From: Heloderma charlesbogerti
Taxonomy: Eukaryota; Chordata; Lepidosauria; Squamata; Helodermatidae
Direction: 5' to 3'
Length of the DNA stretch: 64,000 nt
Assembly (NCBI GenBank): GCA_026122225.1
Contig: JANEZZ010002657.1
Location: forward strand, 372,001 to 436,000
Both the position numbers and the translations under genes were made by a program. This document shows, piece by piece, positions 1-9,794 of the stretch (position 1 is its first letter; each line of letters starts with the position of its first letter). The notes below the pieces were generated by a model. That model was not told where the DNA came from. It made no database searches and saw nothing but the letters and a program-made list of their open reading frames with translations.

Positions 1-490
1 CAAGTCAGGAATTTCCTGGAGGGGCCATGTTTTGCAGAATTGGTCTCCCAACAAATATTGGGGAAATTGAAGTCCCCCATTATTACTACATCATGCTTCC
101 TTAAAACATTGGCTATTTGCTTTTTCAAAAGTTTCATCCTTGTCTTCTCCTTGGTTGGGTGGCCGGTAGTAGACTCCGACCACCAGGTTCCTTTTATTCT
201 TTGCTCCATTTATTTTAATCCAGATGCTCTCGATGGGGCTACCAAGCTCCTCCTCCTGTATTTCTGTGCAGACATATGTATTTTTCACATACAGTGCAAC
301 CCCATCTCCCTTTCTGTTCCTCCTGTGCTTTTTGAACAAGTTATATCCTTCAGTTGCTGTATTCCAGTCATGAGAGTCATCCCACCAAGTCTCAGTTATA
401 CCTATCAAGTCCTAATTTCCCTCCTGTATTAAGAGTTCAAGTTCGTCTTGTTGGTTTCCCATACTCTGGGCATTAGTATATAGACATCGA
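1..490 (-). pseudogene. CR1 copy A ORF2, endonuclease N-terminal part (broken)
   Basis: This is the start of the CR1 ORF2 polyprotein, whose N-terminal apurinic-like endonuclease nicks target DNA for target-primed reverse transcription. Recognisable residues are YTNAQSMGN near the start, GITETWWDDS (the Glu/Trp endonuclease motif) and GVYYRPPNQ; at the window edge the plus strand still encodes the GDFN catalytic motif on the complement. An in-frame TAG (complement of 409-411) interrupts the frame just before the ITETWW motif. A frame change near 90-120 separates the YYRPPNQ part from the GDFN part. The reverse transcriptase would lie outside the window to the left. It is a pseudogene and cannot encode a working enzyme. 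Confidence 0.85.
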
Positions 491-708
491 AGACCATGTG
501 CTTCATAGTCTGGCTTTCTTCCTACATGTGTCTGAAGACTATTATTGGGCACTATCAGAGCTGTTCTCTCCGTTGCAGTGCATGCGCCTATGTCCATTGT
601 TACCCCCAACTTTACATCTCCCTTCCCCGTAGGATTCAGTTTAAAGCCCTCCTGATGAAGTTCTTCATGCTGTGGCCAAACACATTCTTCCCATCCTTTG
701 TGAGGTGA

Positions 709-1238
709 TGTCAGGGTGGACACTGAGCCCATAGAATCCCAGAGTAGTTCTGATTCTGAGGAAGAGCAGTCGCTTCTGGGAGAGGAGCGCGCTCCTCTTT
801 CCCAGGGCCCACAGCTGACGGAGATTCCTCCCACCAGCATTCCTAGATTAGATAGCAGTCCAGGGAATGAGAGAGCACGGGAAGTAGACTTGATGGACAC
901 GCGACACTGACGCAAAGAGCGGCGCCAAATGGAGGGCGCAGAAAGGAGGCGTAATGCCCGGTTGGCGCGCAAACAATGGCTGCACCCAGAGGATCCAAGG
1001 GAAAAGGGGAGGGATTCTCCCTAGTCCTTAAGTTCAGGGGTCTGCCAGTAATTCCCTTTCAAATGGGGACCAACTGTTCCAACTTAGGGCATAGGCACTC
1101 TGCTGCTCAGATCTAGTTACTACCTGTAGAGTTGTTAAGTTGTAAAAGAAGAATAAAGCTTTGAAAGGAATCCCTTTGTCTGTGTCTGGACTTGGCTACT
1201 GGATTAGACTGAGAGAGGCCTCCAAGGAGCCCTTGACA
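709..1238 (+). mobile_element. Solo LTR of the Gypsy family found at 6389-11976
   Basis: This 530-bp sequence starts TGTCAGGGTGGA and ends CCTTGACA, matching the ends of the two LTRs of the Gypsy element in this window (read on that element's strand). Near its start it encodes the same short acidic peptide as they do (TEPIE.QSSSDSEEEQ), and it keeps the AATAAAG polyadenylation signal near 1152. No internal Gypsy sequence accompanies it. It lies inside CR1 copy A: removing it rejoins the CR1 sequence ...TTTGTGAGGTG / CAACCCGTCCC..., which is continuous in the CR1 at 19.8 kb. The flanks GGTGA (704-708) and GGTGC (1239-1243) are a 5-bp target duplication with one change. It most likely formed by LTR-LTR recombination. 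Confidence 0.88.
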
Positions 1239-1311
1239 GGTGCAACCCGTCCCTTGCCAACAGCCCATCTTCCAGGAAGTATAGCCTGTGGTCCCAGAAT
1301 CCAAATCTCTC

Positions 1312-2192
1312 TCATCGGCACCACCTTCGTAGCCAGTCATTCACCCGGAGTATTTTTCGTTCCCTTTCTATTCCTCTACTAACTGTTGGAAGGATGGATG
1401 AGAAAACTATCTGGGCCCCAAAGTTCTTGAGTTTCCTCCCCAAAGCTTCAAAGTCTGATGTGATTTCTTCATAACTCCGCTTGGCGGTATCATTTGTTCC
1501 CACATGGATGAGAAGAAAGGGATACCTGTCAGTGGGCTTTATGAATGCAGGCAACCTTTCAGTCACGTCTCTAATCTGACCTCCTGGGAGACAACATACC
1601 TGGCGACTCCACAGGTCTTCGCAACATACTTGGGTCTTGATCCCACGCAGCAAGGAGTCTCCCCCTACTACCACTCTTCTCTTCTTCTTGTTGTAGGCCT
1701 GGGTTTCATCGCCTTGGTTTGACTGACCTTCAGCCTCTTGCTCACTCTCATGTAGGTTCCCCTGTGATTCTTCCTCTGCAGGCTGTCCTCATCCGCAAGT
1801 ACCTGGAATCGGTTCCACAGCTCCACTGCTTCCACTGGTGCAGAGTGGCGTCTAGTTCTTCTTCTCCTAACTGTCACCCTTTTCCAAGGAGTATCCTCTA
1901 CTCCATTTTTCCTCACCTCAGCATTTCCCACTTCTGCCTCATCTTGCTGTTGCTCTTCAAGCTTCTGGTCTTCCCTTTGCTGCTGTAGTTCCCCCATTCT
2001 GTCCAAGAACTCTTCATGTTCTCTTATTCCCCGGAGGGTCGACAGTCGCCGCTCCAGTCCACTTACTTTTTCCTCCAGCAGCGTGATCAACTTGCACTTG
2101 TTGCAAGAGTAGGCCATGTTGTTCTCAGGCAAGAAAGCAAACATTGCACACCCCTTGCAGGTCACCACCACTGGAGAGTCTTGTCCTTCCAT
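1312..2192 (-). pseudogene. CR1 copy A ORF1 (zinc-binding, coiled-coil, SGNH-esterase-like)
   Basis: ORF1 of CR1 elements encodes an RNA-binding accessory protein. The first part (2192-1668, 174 residues) begins MEGQDSPVVV and carries a Cys-rich cluster (CKGC...CNKC, residues about 13-37), then a Leu/Glu/Gln-rich stretch typical of a coiled coil (about 40-85) and a basic segment (RRRRTRR). The second part (1674-1312) has the SGNH-hydrolase-type blocks VVGGDSLLRG and HVGTNDT, and ends at VNDWLRRWC. The two parts overlap by 7 nt in different frames, so one frameshift lies near 1670; otherwise the reading is clean. Codons downstream of 1312 continue the esterase-like domain in another frame toward the solo LTR. 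The family role is known; activity of this copy is unlikely. Confidence 0.85.
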
Positions 2193-2194
2193 TG

Positions 2195-2580
2195 CCTCTT
2201 TTCCCTTTTTGTGTCTAGCATTGTGATTGTTCTAGATTAGGCTGTGCCTGCTCCTCTACTCAGTAGAGGATAAAAGCAGAGTCCCACTGGTGTGGAAGTG
2301 TGTGTTACAAGACAAATAAATGGAAAAAAGTTAGTTAAAAAATAAAAAAATGAAAAATGAAAAAAACATGTTAGGGGCCTCCCCCTGGACCTCCCCTGCC
2401 GAACTCCCCTGGCCAACTCCTGTTTGCGCCCCCTGTCTGCTCGCTCTGTTCACTCACTCTCTGGGAGCTTGCCTGCTTCTGTAGTCCCTGGACCAGCTGG
2501 AGCAGCTTGCTCTGCTCTGCTCTGCTCTGCTCTGCTCTGCTCAGCTGGGAGGCGGGAAACAGACGGAAGCTGCTGGGAGT
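2195..2580 (-). promoter_or_regulatory. CR1 copy A 5' UTR / internal promoter region
   Basis: This stretch precedes ORF1 on the minus strand and matches 57560-57920 upstream of the other CR1 ORF1 in the window. Shared landmarks are the AACTCCCCTGGCCAACTCC block, an A-rich tract and a GTAGAGGA block just upstream of the ORF1 ATG. CR1 5' UTRs act as internal promoters; that role is inferred from the family. No specific factor site was identified. Confidence 0.6.
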
Positions 2581-2770
2581 ACTCAGGCCACCCACCCCCC
2601 AATGCTCTCGGGAGCACCTGGTGAGCTCACAGCCACTCAGAAGGATAAAGGGCAGCCCCCTGGGCTTCCTGCAGCCCACTTACCTCTTAGCTTTTGTCTC
2701 CCTTGTCTCTTCAACTACTGCAACTCCCCTGGCCAACTCCTGTTTGCTCCCCCTGTTCGCTTGCTCTGGT
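2402..2770. repeat. Spaced direct repeat of a CR1 5' UTR block
   Basis: A block of about 45 bp containing AACTCCCCTGGCCAACTCC and TGTTTGC occurs at 2405-2450 and again at 2725-2770, in the same orientation and about 320 bp apart. The second copy lies upstream of the first with respect to CR1 transcription. Either the CR1 leader is repeated or a second CR1 5' end abuts this one. Confidence 0.6.
2508..2541. repeat. (TCTGC)n microsatellite in the CR1 5' UTR
   Basis: About seven tandem copies of a 5-bp unit (TCTGC on plus, GCAGA on minus). The matching position near 57590 has a single unit, so the tract expanded in this copy. Confidence 0.9.
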
Positions 2771-2774
2771 GTGA

Positions 2775-2833
2775 GTTTCATTTCCATACTGTAGCAATTC
2801 AAACATGAATTGCTACAATATGGAAATGAAAAC
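2775..2833. repeat. 26-bp inverted repeat with a 6-bp loop
   Basis: Left arm 2775-2800 (GTTTCATTTCC...GCAATTC) and right arm 2807-2833 (GAATTGC...GGAAATGAAAAC) are near-perfect reverse complements separated by AAACAT. The only differences seen are one mismatched base and one extra A. The unit could be a tiny foldback element or an inversion duplication. No target duplication was identified. Confidence 0.8.
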
Positions 2834-4339
2834 CAGCTCCCAGGCTGCGGTGCTGTGTGCTGGACTGGATTGTGCTGTAACCGAGATTTCAATTACTTTC
2901 TAACCTTCCGCCTGAGATGGTGTGACATCCTGGTTGCTTGTCAGCATTTGTTGGCACATCTGTGCTTTTATTCCTCCCGTTAAATATGGTCTTTGTTGTG
3001 CTTCATTGGTCTTAGAGCATATTTGGCTGTTTACAACTTTGATCATCTTTGTGTAATCTTCAGGGATAATTGAATTCCTATTAACAGAGCTGAATATTAA
3101 ACTCCAGCAGATTTAAGCACACGGGGGGGGGGGGACACCTTACGGTATGAAAGACAAGACTGGAGGGAGTAGACATTCTCATTCTTCAATTCCTGCTATA
3201 AAATTAGGACAGAAATCTGGAGGCTCAGGAGTGGGTGGGGTGTGGGTGGAAGGAGTGTTCCTGTGCAATTATTTGCTATTGAATTAAGGGACCAGACAAC
3301 TGCAACAGAATTGTTTTTTTAATTTACATTTTGTGCTATGTTTTATGCTTTTCTAAAATATTTTGTTATGAGTCTGGACAGCTAAATTCTCTTTGATCTG
3401 AAAACTGCAACCACGTTTTTCAAACTTGGATGGTTGTGTGCTGTAGCTCTTACACCTTCGGCTAAAAGCCTGGATTTCTATCACTCTTTTAGGAGCTGTT
3501 AATATGTGAACATTGATGCAAGGCTTCCATTAATAATGCAATGGAAAAAATAACCATCTCCCCTTTATTCACCAATGGTTGGATAGAATCTGGGCTTTGT
3601 TAATGGTTATCCAAATTACCTTACAAACCAAGGGCAAAGAATCATAGAAGGAAGGAAGGAAGGAAGGAAGGAAGGAAGGAAGGAAGGAAGGAAGGAAGGA
3701 TAGCTGCAGTTTTTGGAATGATGGTTTCCATTTTCCAGACAAGCTTCAAAACTTGCATGTATCTGCCAAGGAGTTCATCCCTGTTCATTATACTCTCTGA
3801 TTCTGACTCAGTTTGTCAGAAGGAAACAGTCCATCCACTTTCATCTTCTCTTGTTTCTTTCTCAGAGTCCATTTGGTAGCTCTACATGTGTCTGTGTTTT
3901 TGTATATTCGTAAACATGAACATGGAATTAAGGCAAAGTTTATAACAAACAAACGTATTGGGAACTAGGGTAGGAGAGGAGGTGAGCCAACAGGGAAGCA
4001 AGCTTTTGTATTGCCCAGATGACTTTGGAAACATCATTTCAAGTGATTCATTGCTGCAACTTGGTGTTTCCTTTTTGGGGGGTGCCAGCCTCTGAGGAGG
4101 TATTCCTCCAGGTATTTGGGGGCTTGGGGAGACATTCTGTGGGTCTCCAGGCAGTCACTGAGGTTAAGGAACCCAAGAGAGATTGTCCATAGGAAGGCAA
4201 GAATGCTGGTAATCCAGCAAAAAGCAATGAGGTAGTCCTGGGATATTGACCATGGGTCCAAAAAGAATGTCCAGGTTTGAGTGCATGTGGTGGAAGGGGT
4301 TCTTTGTTGACCCATCAGCCCCGATGTCCTTCTGAATTA
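2834..4339. other. No gene recognised; low-complexity tracts
   Basis: AT-rich anonymous sequence. It contains a 12-base G run (3123-3134) and the GAAG microsatellite at 3647-3700. No reading frame here resembles a known family. Confidence 0.6.
3647..3700. repeat. (GAAG)n microsatellite
   Basis: About thirteen uninterrupted copies of the 4-bp unit. It directly follows AGAATCATAGAAG, which resembles the start of a minus-strand CR1 3' end, but the similarity is too short to call. Confidence 0.95.
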
Positions 4340-4890
4340 CCTTGCCAAGATAGGGCTTTGAGGCACTATTTTACAGTGGCTCCTGTCCTCCTTCCTGGAA
4401 GGTCATTTTCAGAAGGTGTGCTAGAGGATTACTGCCCCCCTTGTGCCATTTGGCTTGTGGTGTACTACAGGGGTCAGTGCTTTTAAACAAGGACGTGAAA
4501 CTGTGGGGAGAGGTCATCTGGCAATTTGGGCTGAAATGCCAAGCATGAATGAACATCATCCAATGTGTGTGACCAAGAACACCTCCTTCTGCCCCAAGGG
4601 ACAGGGCATTCTTGGTAGTGTTGGCTCAGGTGTCCAGTTCTTTCCCTGGGGAAATCCAAAAAGCACATTCTCTTCTTGTTTCTAGAATGGTGTTGAACAC
4701 ATTTTTATTTTGGAAGGTATTCTATTATTGATGTCTGTTGTTTTAAAGGGTTTTTGTGGGGAGGGTGCTTTTTGATTTTGCTGTTTTAAAATTTGTATTT
4801 TTAATTGTGTTTTTTAGTCATTATATTTTTATATTTGGTAAGCTACTTGGAAAACTATTGAAAAAGCAGGGTATGCATGTAAAAATAAAT
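4340..4890 (+). mobile_element. L2-type LINE relic (RT scrap plus 3' tail)
   Basis: The segment around 4445-4545 (GGTGTACTACAGGGGTCAG followed by TGGGGAGAGGTCATCTGG) parallels the reverse-transcriptase block G-V-P-Q-G-S and the following helix of L2-type elements. The same blocks are better preserved at 28.5 kb. Downstream, 4690-4890 is T-rich and ends in a TAAGCTACTTGG...AATAAATGAATATAT tail, typical of L2 3' ends (compare 20.7 kb and 50.5 kb on the other strand). Most of the RT is deleted or unreadable. Confidence 0.5.
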
Positions 4891-5340
4891 GAATATATAT
4901 CTCCCAGCCAACCATGAGTCCAGGCTGGGAGCTGATCACAGCGAAGTGGCAGAGAAAGGTAAGCCCAGTTCAATGCTCCTCCATCACGTCTTTGGTGCTC
5001 TGCCTGCAGGTCCAAAGCATGCTGGTCCCAGTCCCACTGAAGCTGGGCCTGCTCTCCTCGCCTCAGAGGGACTGGCCAAAGACTTGCTGCTGCTGCTGCT
5101 GCTTCCACAATGGAGGACTGGCCACTGGTGTGTGGCTGGCTGCTGGGCCTTTGCTTCTGAGGCCTGGCCTTCCTCTGGCTCCAGACCATGCCAGACTCAG
5201 AGGGGAATTCCAGCACTGGGTTCCAAAATGCTCCCCTTGCTGGGAAGTAAGCTGAGGGCTGGGGTGGACCAAGCCCCTGCATTTCCAGATCACTCAAGGG
5301 GTGTGGAGAATTTTGAAACTGAAAAGCATCCGGCATCATC
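4891..5340. other. No gene recognised; short CTG run
   Basis: GC-balanced anonymous sequence with a six-unit CTG run near 5084-5102. Open frames cross it on both strands, but none has family similarity, and a plus-strand frame running into the CR1 at 5341 is open by chance. Confidence 0.55.
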
Positions 5341-6125
5341 TGCTTATCAATGGGACGTTCTCCAACTGGGGAGAGGTAACGAGTGGGGTACCGCAGGGCT
5401 CAGTCCTGGGCCCAGTGCTCTTCAACATGTTTATTAATGACTTGGAGGAGGAGGTGCAGGGAAAGCTGATCAAATCTGCAGATGACACAAAATGGGGCGG
5501 GATAGCTAATACCCTGGAAGACGGGAACAGAATTCAAAGGGATCTCGATAGGCTGGAGCGCTGGGCAGAAAACAACAGAATGACATTTCATAGGGATCAA
5601 TGCCAAGTTCTGCACCTAGGAAAAAGAAACCAAATGCAGAGTTACAAGATGGGGGATACATGGCTCAACAACACTACAAGCAAGAAGGATCTTGGAATTG
5701 TTGTAGACCACAAGCTGAATATGAGCCAACAATGGGATGTGGCTGCAAAAAGGGCAAATGCCCTTTTGGGCTGCATTCATAGAAGCATAGCTTCCAAATC
5801 CCGGGAAGTACTAGTTCCCCTCTACTCAGCACTGGTTAGGTCTCATCTGGAGTACTCTGTCCAGTTCTGGGCACCACACTTTAAGAAGGATGTAGACAAG
5901 CTGGAGAGGGTTCAGAGGAGGGCAACAAGGATGATCAGGGGACTGGAAACAAAGCCCTATGAGGAGAGACTGAAAGAACTGGGCATGTTTAGCCTTGAGA
6001 AGAGAAGACTGAGGGGAGATATGATAGCACTCTTCAAGTACTTGAAAGGTTGTCCCAGAGAGGAAGACCAGGATCTCTCCTCGATCATCCCAGAATGCAG
6101 GACACAGAATAATGGGCTCAAGTGA
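5341..6125 (+). pseudogene. CR1 copy B reverse transcriptase C-terminal part
   Basis: A long open stretch (about 260 residues, stop at 6123-6125) encodes the C-terminal third of CR1 ORF2. It contains TSGVPQGSVLGPVLF (RT block with the conserved PQGS), then SADDTK where the catalytic motif is normally FADDTK. The thumb-like region follows, with [12 protein letters not shown] and HLEYSVQFWAPH. There are no internal stops, so the sequence is fairly young, but the upstream RT and all of the endonuclease are missing. The Phe-to-Ser change next to the catalytic Asp pair also occurs in the copy at 28.6 kb. The frame opens before 5341 in unrelated sequence, which is not part of the gene. Confidence 0.9.
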
Positions 6126-6347
6126 CAGGAAGCCAGATTCCGGCTGAACATCAGGAGAAACTTCCTATTAGAGCAATACGACAATGGAACTGATTCCCTA
6201 GGAAGGTGGCAGGCTCTCCCACACTGATGAGGCTGGACAGCCATCTGTCAGGGATGCTTTGACTTGGATTCCTGCATTGAGCAGGGGGTTGGACTCGATG
6301 GCCTTGTAGGCCCCTTCCAACCCTACTATTCTATGATTCTATGATTC
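5341..6347 (+). mobile_element. CR1 copy B, 5'-truncated
   Basis: The 3' kilobase of a CR1: C-terminal reverse transcriptase, a short 3' UTR (CAGGGGGTTGGACTCGATGG) and the terminal repeat CTATGATTCTATGATTC. It begins abruptly inside ORF2 at TGCTTATCAATGGG, the usual 5' truncation of CR1 inserts. The 3' end lies 37 bp left of the Gypsy target duplication. Confidence 0.92.
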
Positions 6348-6388
6348 ATGTCTCCTCAAACTGACACAGGCTGACTGAAGAGCCCTTC

Positions 6389-6940
6389 TTTCAGGAGTGC
6401 CCTAGCTGCCTCTTGCAGTCCCTTCCAATAGCCAACTCAGGACACAGACGATGAGGATTCTTTCCAAGGCTTTATTCCTTTATTACTTTATGACTCTTTC
6501 AGATACTAATCACTAGTGACTAAGCAAGGGACAGCACTGGGGAAAGATAGAGTAGCCCTAGCTCCAGGTAAGGCAGTTGGTCCCCATTTGAAGGGGAACC
6601 ACGGGAAGACTCTGAACTTATGAGCTAGGGAGAGATCCTCCCTCTTTCCCTTGGGTCCTCAAGATGTGACTGTTGTTTGAGCGCCAAACGAGCAGAGCGC
6701 CTCCTTTCAGCGTCCTCCATCTGTCACCGCTCCCTGCGTCTGCACCGAGCGTCCAGCAAGCCCCCCTCCAGTGCTCTCTCACTGCCAGGGCCACTATCTA
6801 TCCCAGGAATGCTGGCAGGAGGAATCTATGCCAGCTGCTGTGCTTGTGAGAGATAAGTGAGCTCCTCTCCCACAGATTGCTGTTCCTCCTCAGAATCAGA
6901 ACTGCTCTGGGGCTCTATGGGCTCAGTTTTCACCCTGACA
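6389..6940 (-). repeat. Gypsy 3' LTR
   Basis: 552 bp. On the element's strand it begins TGTCAGGGTG and should end TGACA; here the last dinucleotide is changed (plus strand TTTCAGG instead of TGTCAGG). It carries AATAAAG (complement near 6470-6480). A purine-rich stretch (GGGAGCGGGGATGA on minus) directly precedes it at 6941-6955 and is the likely polypurine tract. The chromodomain reading frame runs into this LTR. Confidence 0.92.
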
Positions 6941-7269
6941 TCATCCCCGCTCCCATGAGGCCCCACCGTGTGCTCCTCCCCTGGGGCCCCAGGTTTGTGG
7001 GGGTACAGCTGGTGGAAATGCTTCAGCAGCAACGGAGCATGCACATTTTCCACAGATTCCCAGGATCGCTCATCTGGCCCGAACCCCTTCCAGTCCACCA
7101 GATATTGCAGGTGGTCACAAGAAAGGCAGGAGTCCAGAATCTCTGCAACCTCAAACTCCTCCTCCCCCTCAACCAGCACTGGCGGTGGCGGGGAGCCGGC
7201 CAAGCAATGAGGGTCGCCAGAAACCAGGGGGGACAGCAAGGACCAATGAAAAATAGGATGGATCCTCAT
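6826..7269 (-). pseudogene. Gypsy integrase C-terminus with chromodomain, running into the LTR
   Basis: This 147-residue frame contains a chromodomain (about residues 38-85). Its core is YLVDWKGFGPDERSWE, with aromatic residues in the positions that bind methylated histone tails in the family. It is preceded by EFEVAEILDS and followed by LLLKHFHQLYP. In chromoviruses this domain directs integration to particular chromatin. The frame does not stop at the LTR boundary (6940) but continues through it as KTEPIEPQSSSDSEEEQQ and a charged tail. It is in a different frame from the preceding integrase segment, with the frame change near 7266. Confidence 0.88.
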
Positions 7270-8351
7270 GGAGGGGGGAACAGGCGAAAAGCAACAGGGT
7301 TAATCTGGGCCGTAATCTGGAAAGGCCCCGTGTGGCGAGGCGCGAGGTTCCTTGCGGGCGAGTGAGAGGGGAGGCATTGGGTGGACAACCAAACCCAGTC
7401 CCCCAGTTGCAGAGACGGACCCAGCTGGCACCGCTGGTCCGCAGAGGCCTTGTAGGCTGTCTTGGCTTGCTCGAGGGAGTCCTGTAAGGGGTGGTGTACC
7501 GCTCGCAACTCCTCTAAAAACTCATGGGCCGCCGGCACCGAAGATGGAGCTAGGGTGGATGGGAAAGCCCTGGGGTGGTAACCAAAATTGGCAAAAAATG
7601 GAGTTTGGCAGGTGGAAGCATGGCAGGCATTGTTATAAGCAAATTCTGTGAGAGGCAGCAAAGAAAACCAGTAATCTATCTGGTAATTGACATAACAGCA
7701 CAAATATTGCTCCAGAGTCGCATTGGTGTGCTCAGTCTGACCGTCCATCTGTGGTTGGTGGGCGGAGGAAAGACGGAGCATCACATGGAGAAGCCCAAGT
7801 AGCTCCCTCCAGAAATGGGCAGTGAATTGGGCCCCCCTATCCGAAATGAGACCCTTGGGCCATCCATGGAGCCAGAAAACATGCGCCAAAAAACCCTCCG
7901 CTGTCTCCCTGGCTGTGGGCAACCCAGAGCAGGGGATGAAATGGGTCATCTTAGAAAACAGATCCACCACCACCAGAATAGTGGTCTTACCGTGCGAGCG
8001 AGGCAAGTCAGTGATGAAGTCAAGGGAGAGCAGTTTCCAAGGTCCTGAGGGGGTAGGCAGGGGTGAAGCAAGCCTGTGGGCCTGCCTGAGGGGGCCTTCG
8101 CCCGCTGGCAGGTTGAGCAGGAGGCGACATAGGTCTTGACGTCCTGACACACACGAGGCCACCAAAAATCCTGCATCACTCCATGGTGAAGCCAAAATGC
8201 CCAATGGTGGGGGAGTCGTGGCACTGATGGAGGACCTTCTCGCGGAGCGGTCTAGAAGGCACATAGACCCAGCCAGAATGGTAAAGCAGGCCACCTCGCG
8301 AAGAGAAGGGGGTAGAGTGGGGGAGGCAGAGGCTAGCGCCAATTCCTCCAC
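7266..8351 (-). pseudogene. Gypsy integrase (zinc-binding and DDE core, frameshifted)
   Basis: Integrase joins the cDNA ends to host DNA. The zinc-binding part reads in another frame over about 8224-8060 (FWWPRVCQDVKTY then CSTCQRAK, with His residues just upstream). The catalytic core reads through 8090-7500: LDFITDLPRSHGKT (first Asp), LISDRGAQFTAHFW (second Asp) and QMDGQTEHTN (Glu), with spacing typical of DDE integrases. A GPF/Y module, RHTGPFQITAQ, lies near 7330. The 361-residue frame also includes unrelated upstream codons before about 8130. At least one frameshift separates the zinc domain from the core. Confidence 0.9.
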
Positions 8352-8536
8352 TTTTGTGCGGACAAAAGCATCCTGAGCCTGTTCAGAGTGAAGGAGCTCC
8401 TCCTAAGAGTGAGGCACTGCAGCTGCCGCCAGGCTCTGGCGGGGGAAAGAATCAGAGGGGGGGGGATTTCCCTCACCACCTGGCTGGAGGTCAGGCTTAT
8501 GAGAAAGAGCATCTGCTTGTAAGTTGTCGGAGGCCT

Positions 8537-9794
8537 TCACATGGCAAATCTTAAGGTGGAACCGGGGAAAAAAAGCGACCACCTAATCTGCCTCTGGTTT
8601 AAGGCACGGGCTGTCTGAAGATGTTCCAGGTTGCGATGGTCGGTCCTAACTTCAACTGGGTGCTGTGCCCCCTCCAGCAGATGACACCAGGTCTCCAAAG
8701 TGGACTTGATGGCCAACAGTTCCTTCTCCCAGATGGTATAATTCCTCTCAGACATGTTCAGCTTCCTGGAGTGGTAGGCACACGGTTGCAACCCACCGCC
8801 CACCTGATCTGGCTGAAAAAGCACCGCCCCCACCGCAAAGTCAGAGGCATGAGTTTGCACCACAAAAGGCTTCCTCGGGTCAGGATGTAACAGGATCGGC
8901 TCAGAACTAAAAAGCTTCTTAAGTTCCTCAAAAGCCTGTTGGGCAGATGCCGTCCAATGAAAAGGAGATTTCCTGCCCTTAAGGAGGTCTGTGAGAGGAG
9001 ATGTCAGCTGAGCAAAGCTGGGCAGGAACTTTCTGTAAAAATTAGCAAAACCCAGAAAACGTTGCAAGTCCTTCTTGGTGGATGGAGCCTGCCAGGAGAG
9101 GACAGCCTGGACCTTTGCAGGATCCATCCTGATACCATCAGCTGAGATAATGTAGCCGAGATAGTCCAAAGAGGTTAGGTCAAACGCACATTTCTCCAGC
9201 TTGGCATAAAGATGGTGCTTGCGGAAGGCGCTGGAGGACGGTGGAGACATGGTGCTGATGGGCGTGGGGGTCCTCAGAAAATATAAGTAAATCATCGAGA
9301 TACACAATGAGGAAAGTGTCCAAATAGTCCTAGAAGATGGCATTCATAAAACGTGAAAACGGGGGGGGTGCGCGCAGGCGAGCCCAAACGGCATCACTAG
9401 GTATTCATACGCTCCGTACCAGGTGCTGAAACAGGTCTTCCACTCATCCCCCTCCTGGATGCGAATCAGATTGTAGGCGCCACGCAGGTCCAACTTTGTG
9501 AAAATCTTGGCTCGCCCCAGGCACTCCAGCATCTCCGGTATGAGCGGGAGGGGGTACTTGTCAGTGATCAAGACTGAATTCAACGCTTGGAAGTCATGCA
9601 CCGGGTGGAGTTCTCCTGATTTTTGCGTACAAACATGGTAGGGGCGCAGGCGGGGAGGAGGAGGGGCGAATGAAGCCACGTCTGACGTTTGTGTCCAAAA
9701 ACTCCCGCAGAGCTTGAAGTTCCGGTTCCAACATTGAATACAGCTGGCTGGCGGGGATGGTCGCCCCCGGAATGAGGTAATTAATGAGGCACAG
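8537..9794 (-). pseudogene. Gypsy reverse transcriptase and RNase H
   Basis: The RT starts near 9700 with the [15 protein letters not shown] region. It continues through [15 protein letters not shown] (block with the first catalytic Asp) and [11 protein letters not shown]. The catalytic VYLDD block is encoded on the complement of 9291-9305, just downstream of an in-frame TAG near 9325 and a frame change. Connection and RNase H follow: LGYIISADGI, KDLQRFLGFANFYRKF, ASDFAVGAVLFQPD, YHSRKLNMSERNY, then HRNLEHL near 8620. RT copies the element RNA and RNase H removes it. The gene is broken by at least one stop and one frameshift. Confidence 0.92.

Larger units (their letters stand above)
1..2580 (-). 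mobile_element. CR1 LINE copy A, 5' half, interrupted by a solo LTR
   Basis: A minus-strand CR1 non-LTR retrotransposon runs off the left edge of the window. Reading right to left it shows a 5' UTR (about 2580-2195), ORF1 (2192-1312), the short inter-ORF region and the beginning of ORF2 (about 490-1). The same modules, in the same order, recur at 57560-62662 on the plus strand. A 530-bp LTR (709-1238) is inserted between ORF1 and ORF2. Identification rests on the ORF1 zinc-binding and SGNH-type motifs and the ORF2 endonuclease motifs described in the sub-entries. The copy is defective. The 5' end position is an estimate from where similarity to the copy at 57.56 kb stops. Confidence 0.88.

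Noticed and set aside
2371..2679. 102-codon minus-strand frame with LSRAEQSRAEQS repeats as a protein
   Set aside because: The repeat is translation of the CR1 5' UTR pentanucleotide microsatellite, upstream of the true ORF1 start.
4889..5437. 182-codon plus-strand frame and an overlapping 172-codon minus-strand frame
   Set aside because: Both run from anonymous sequence into CR1 in the wrong frame; the Leu and Gln runs come only from a CTG repeat.
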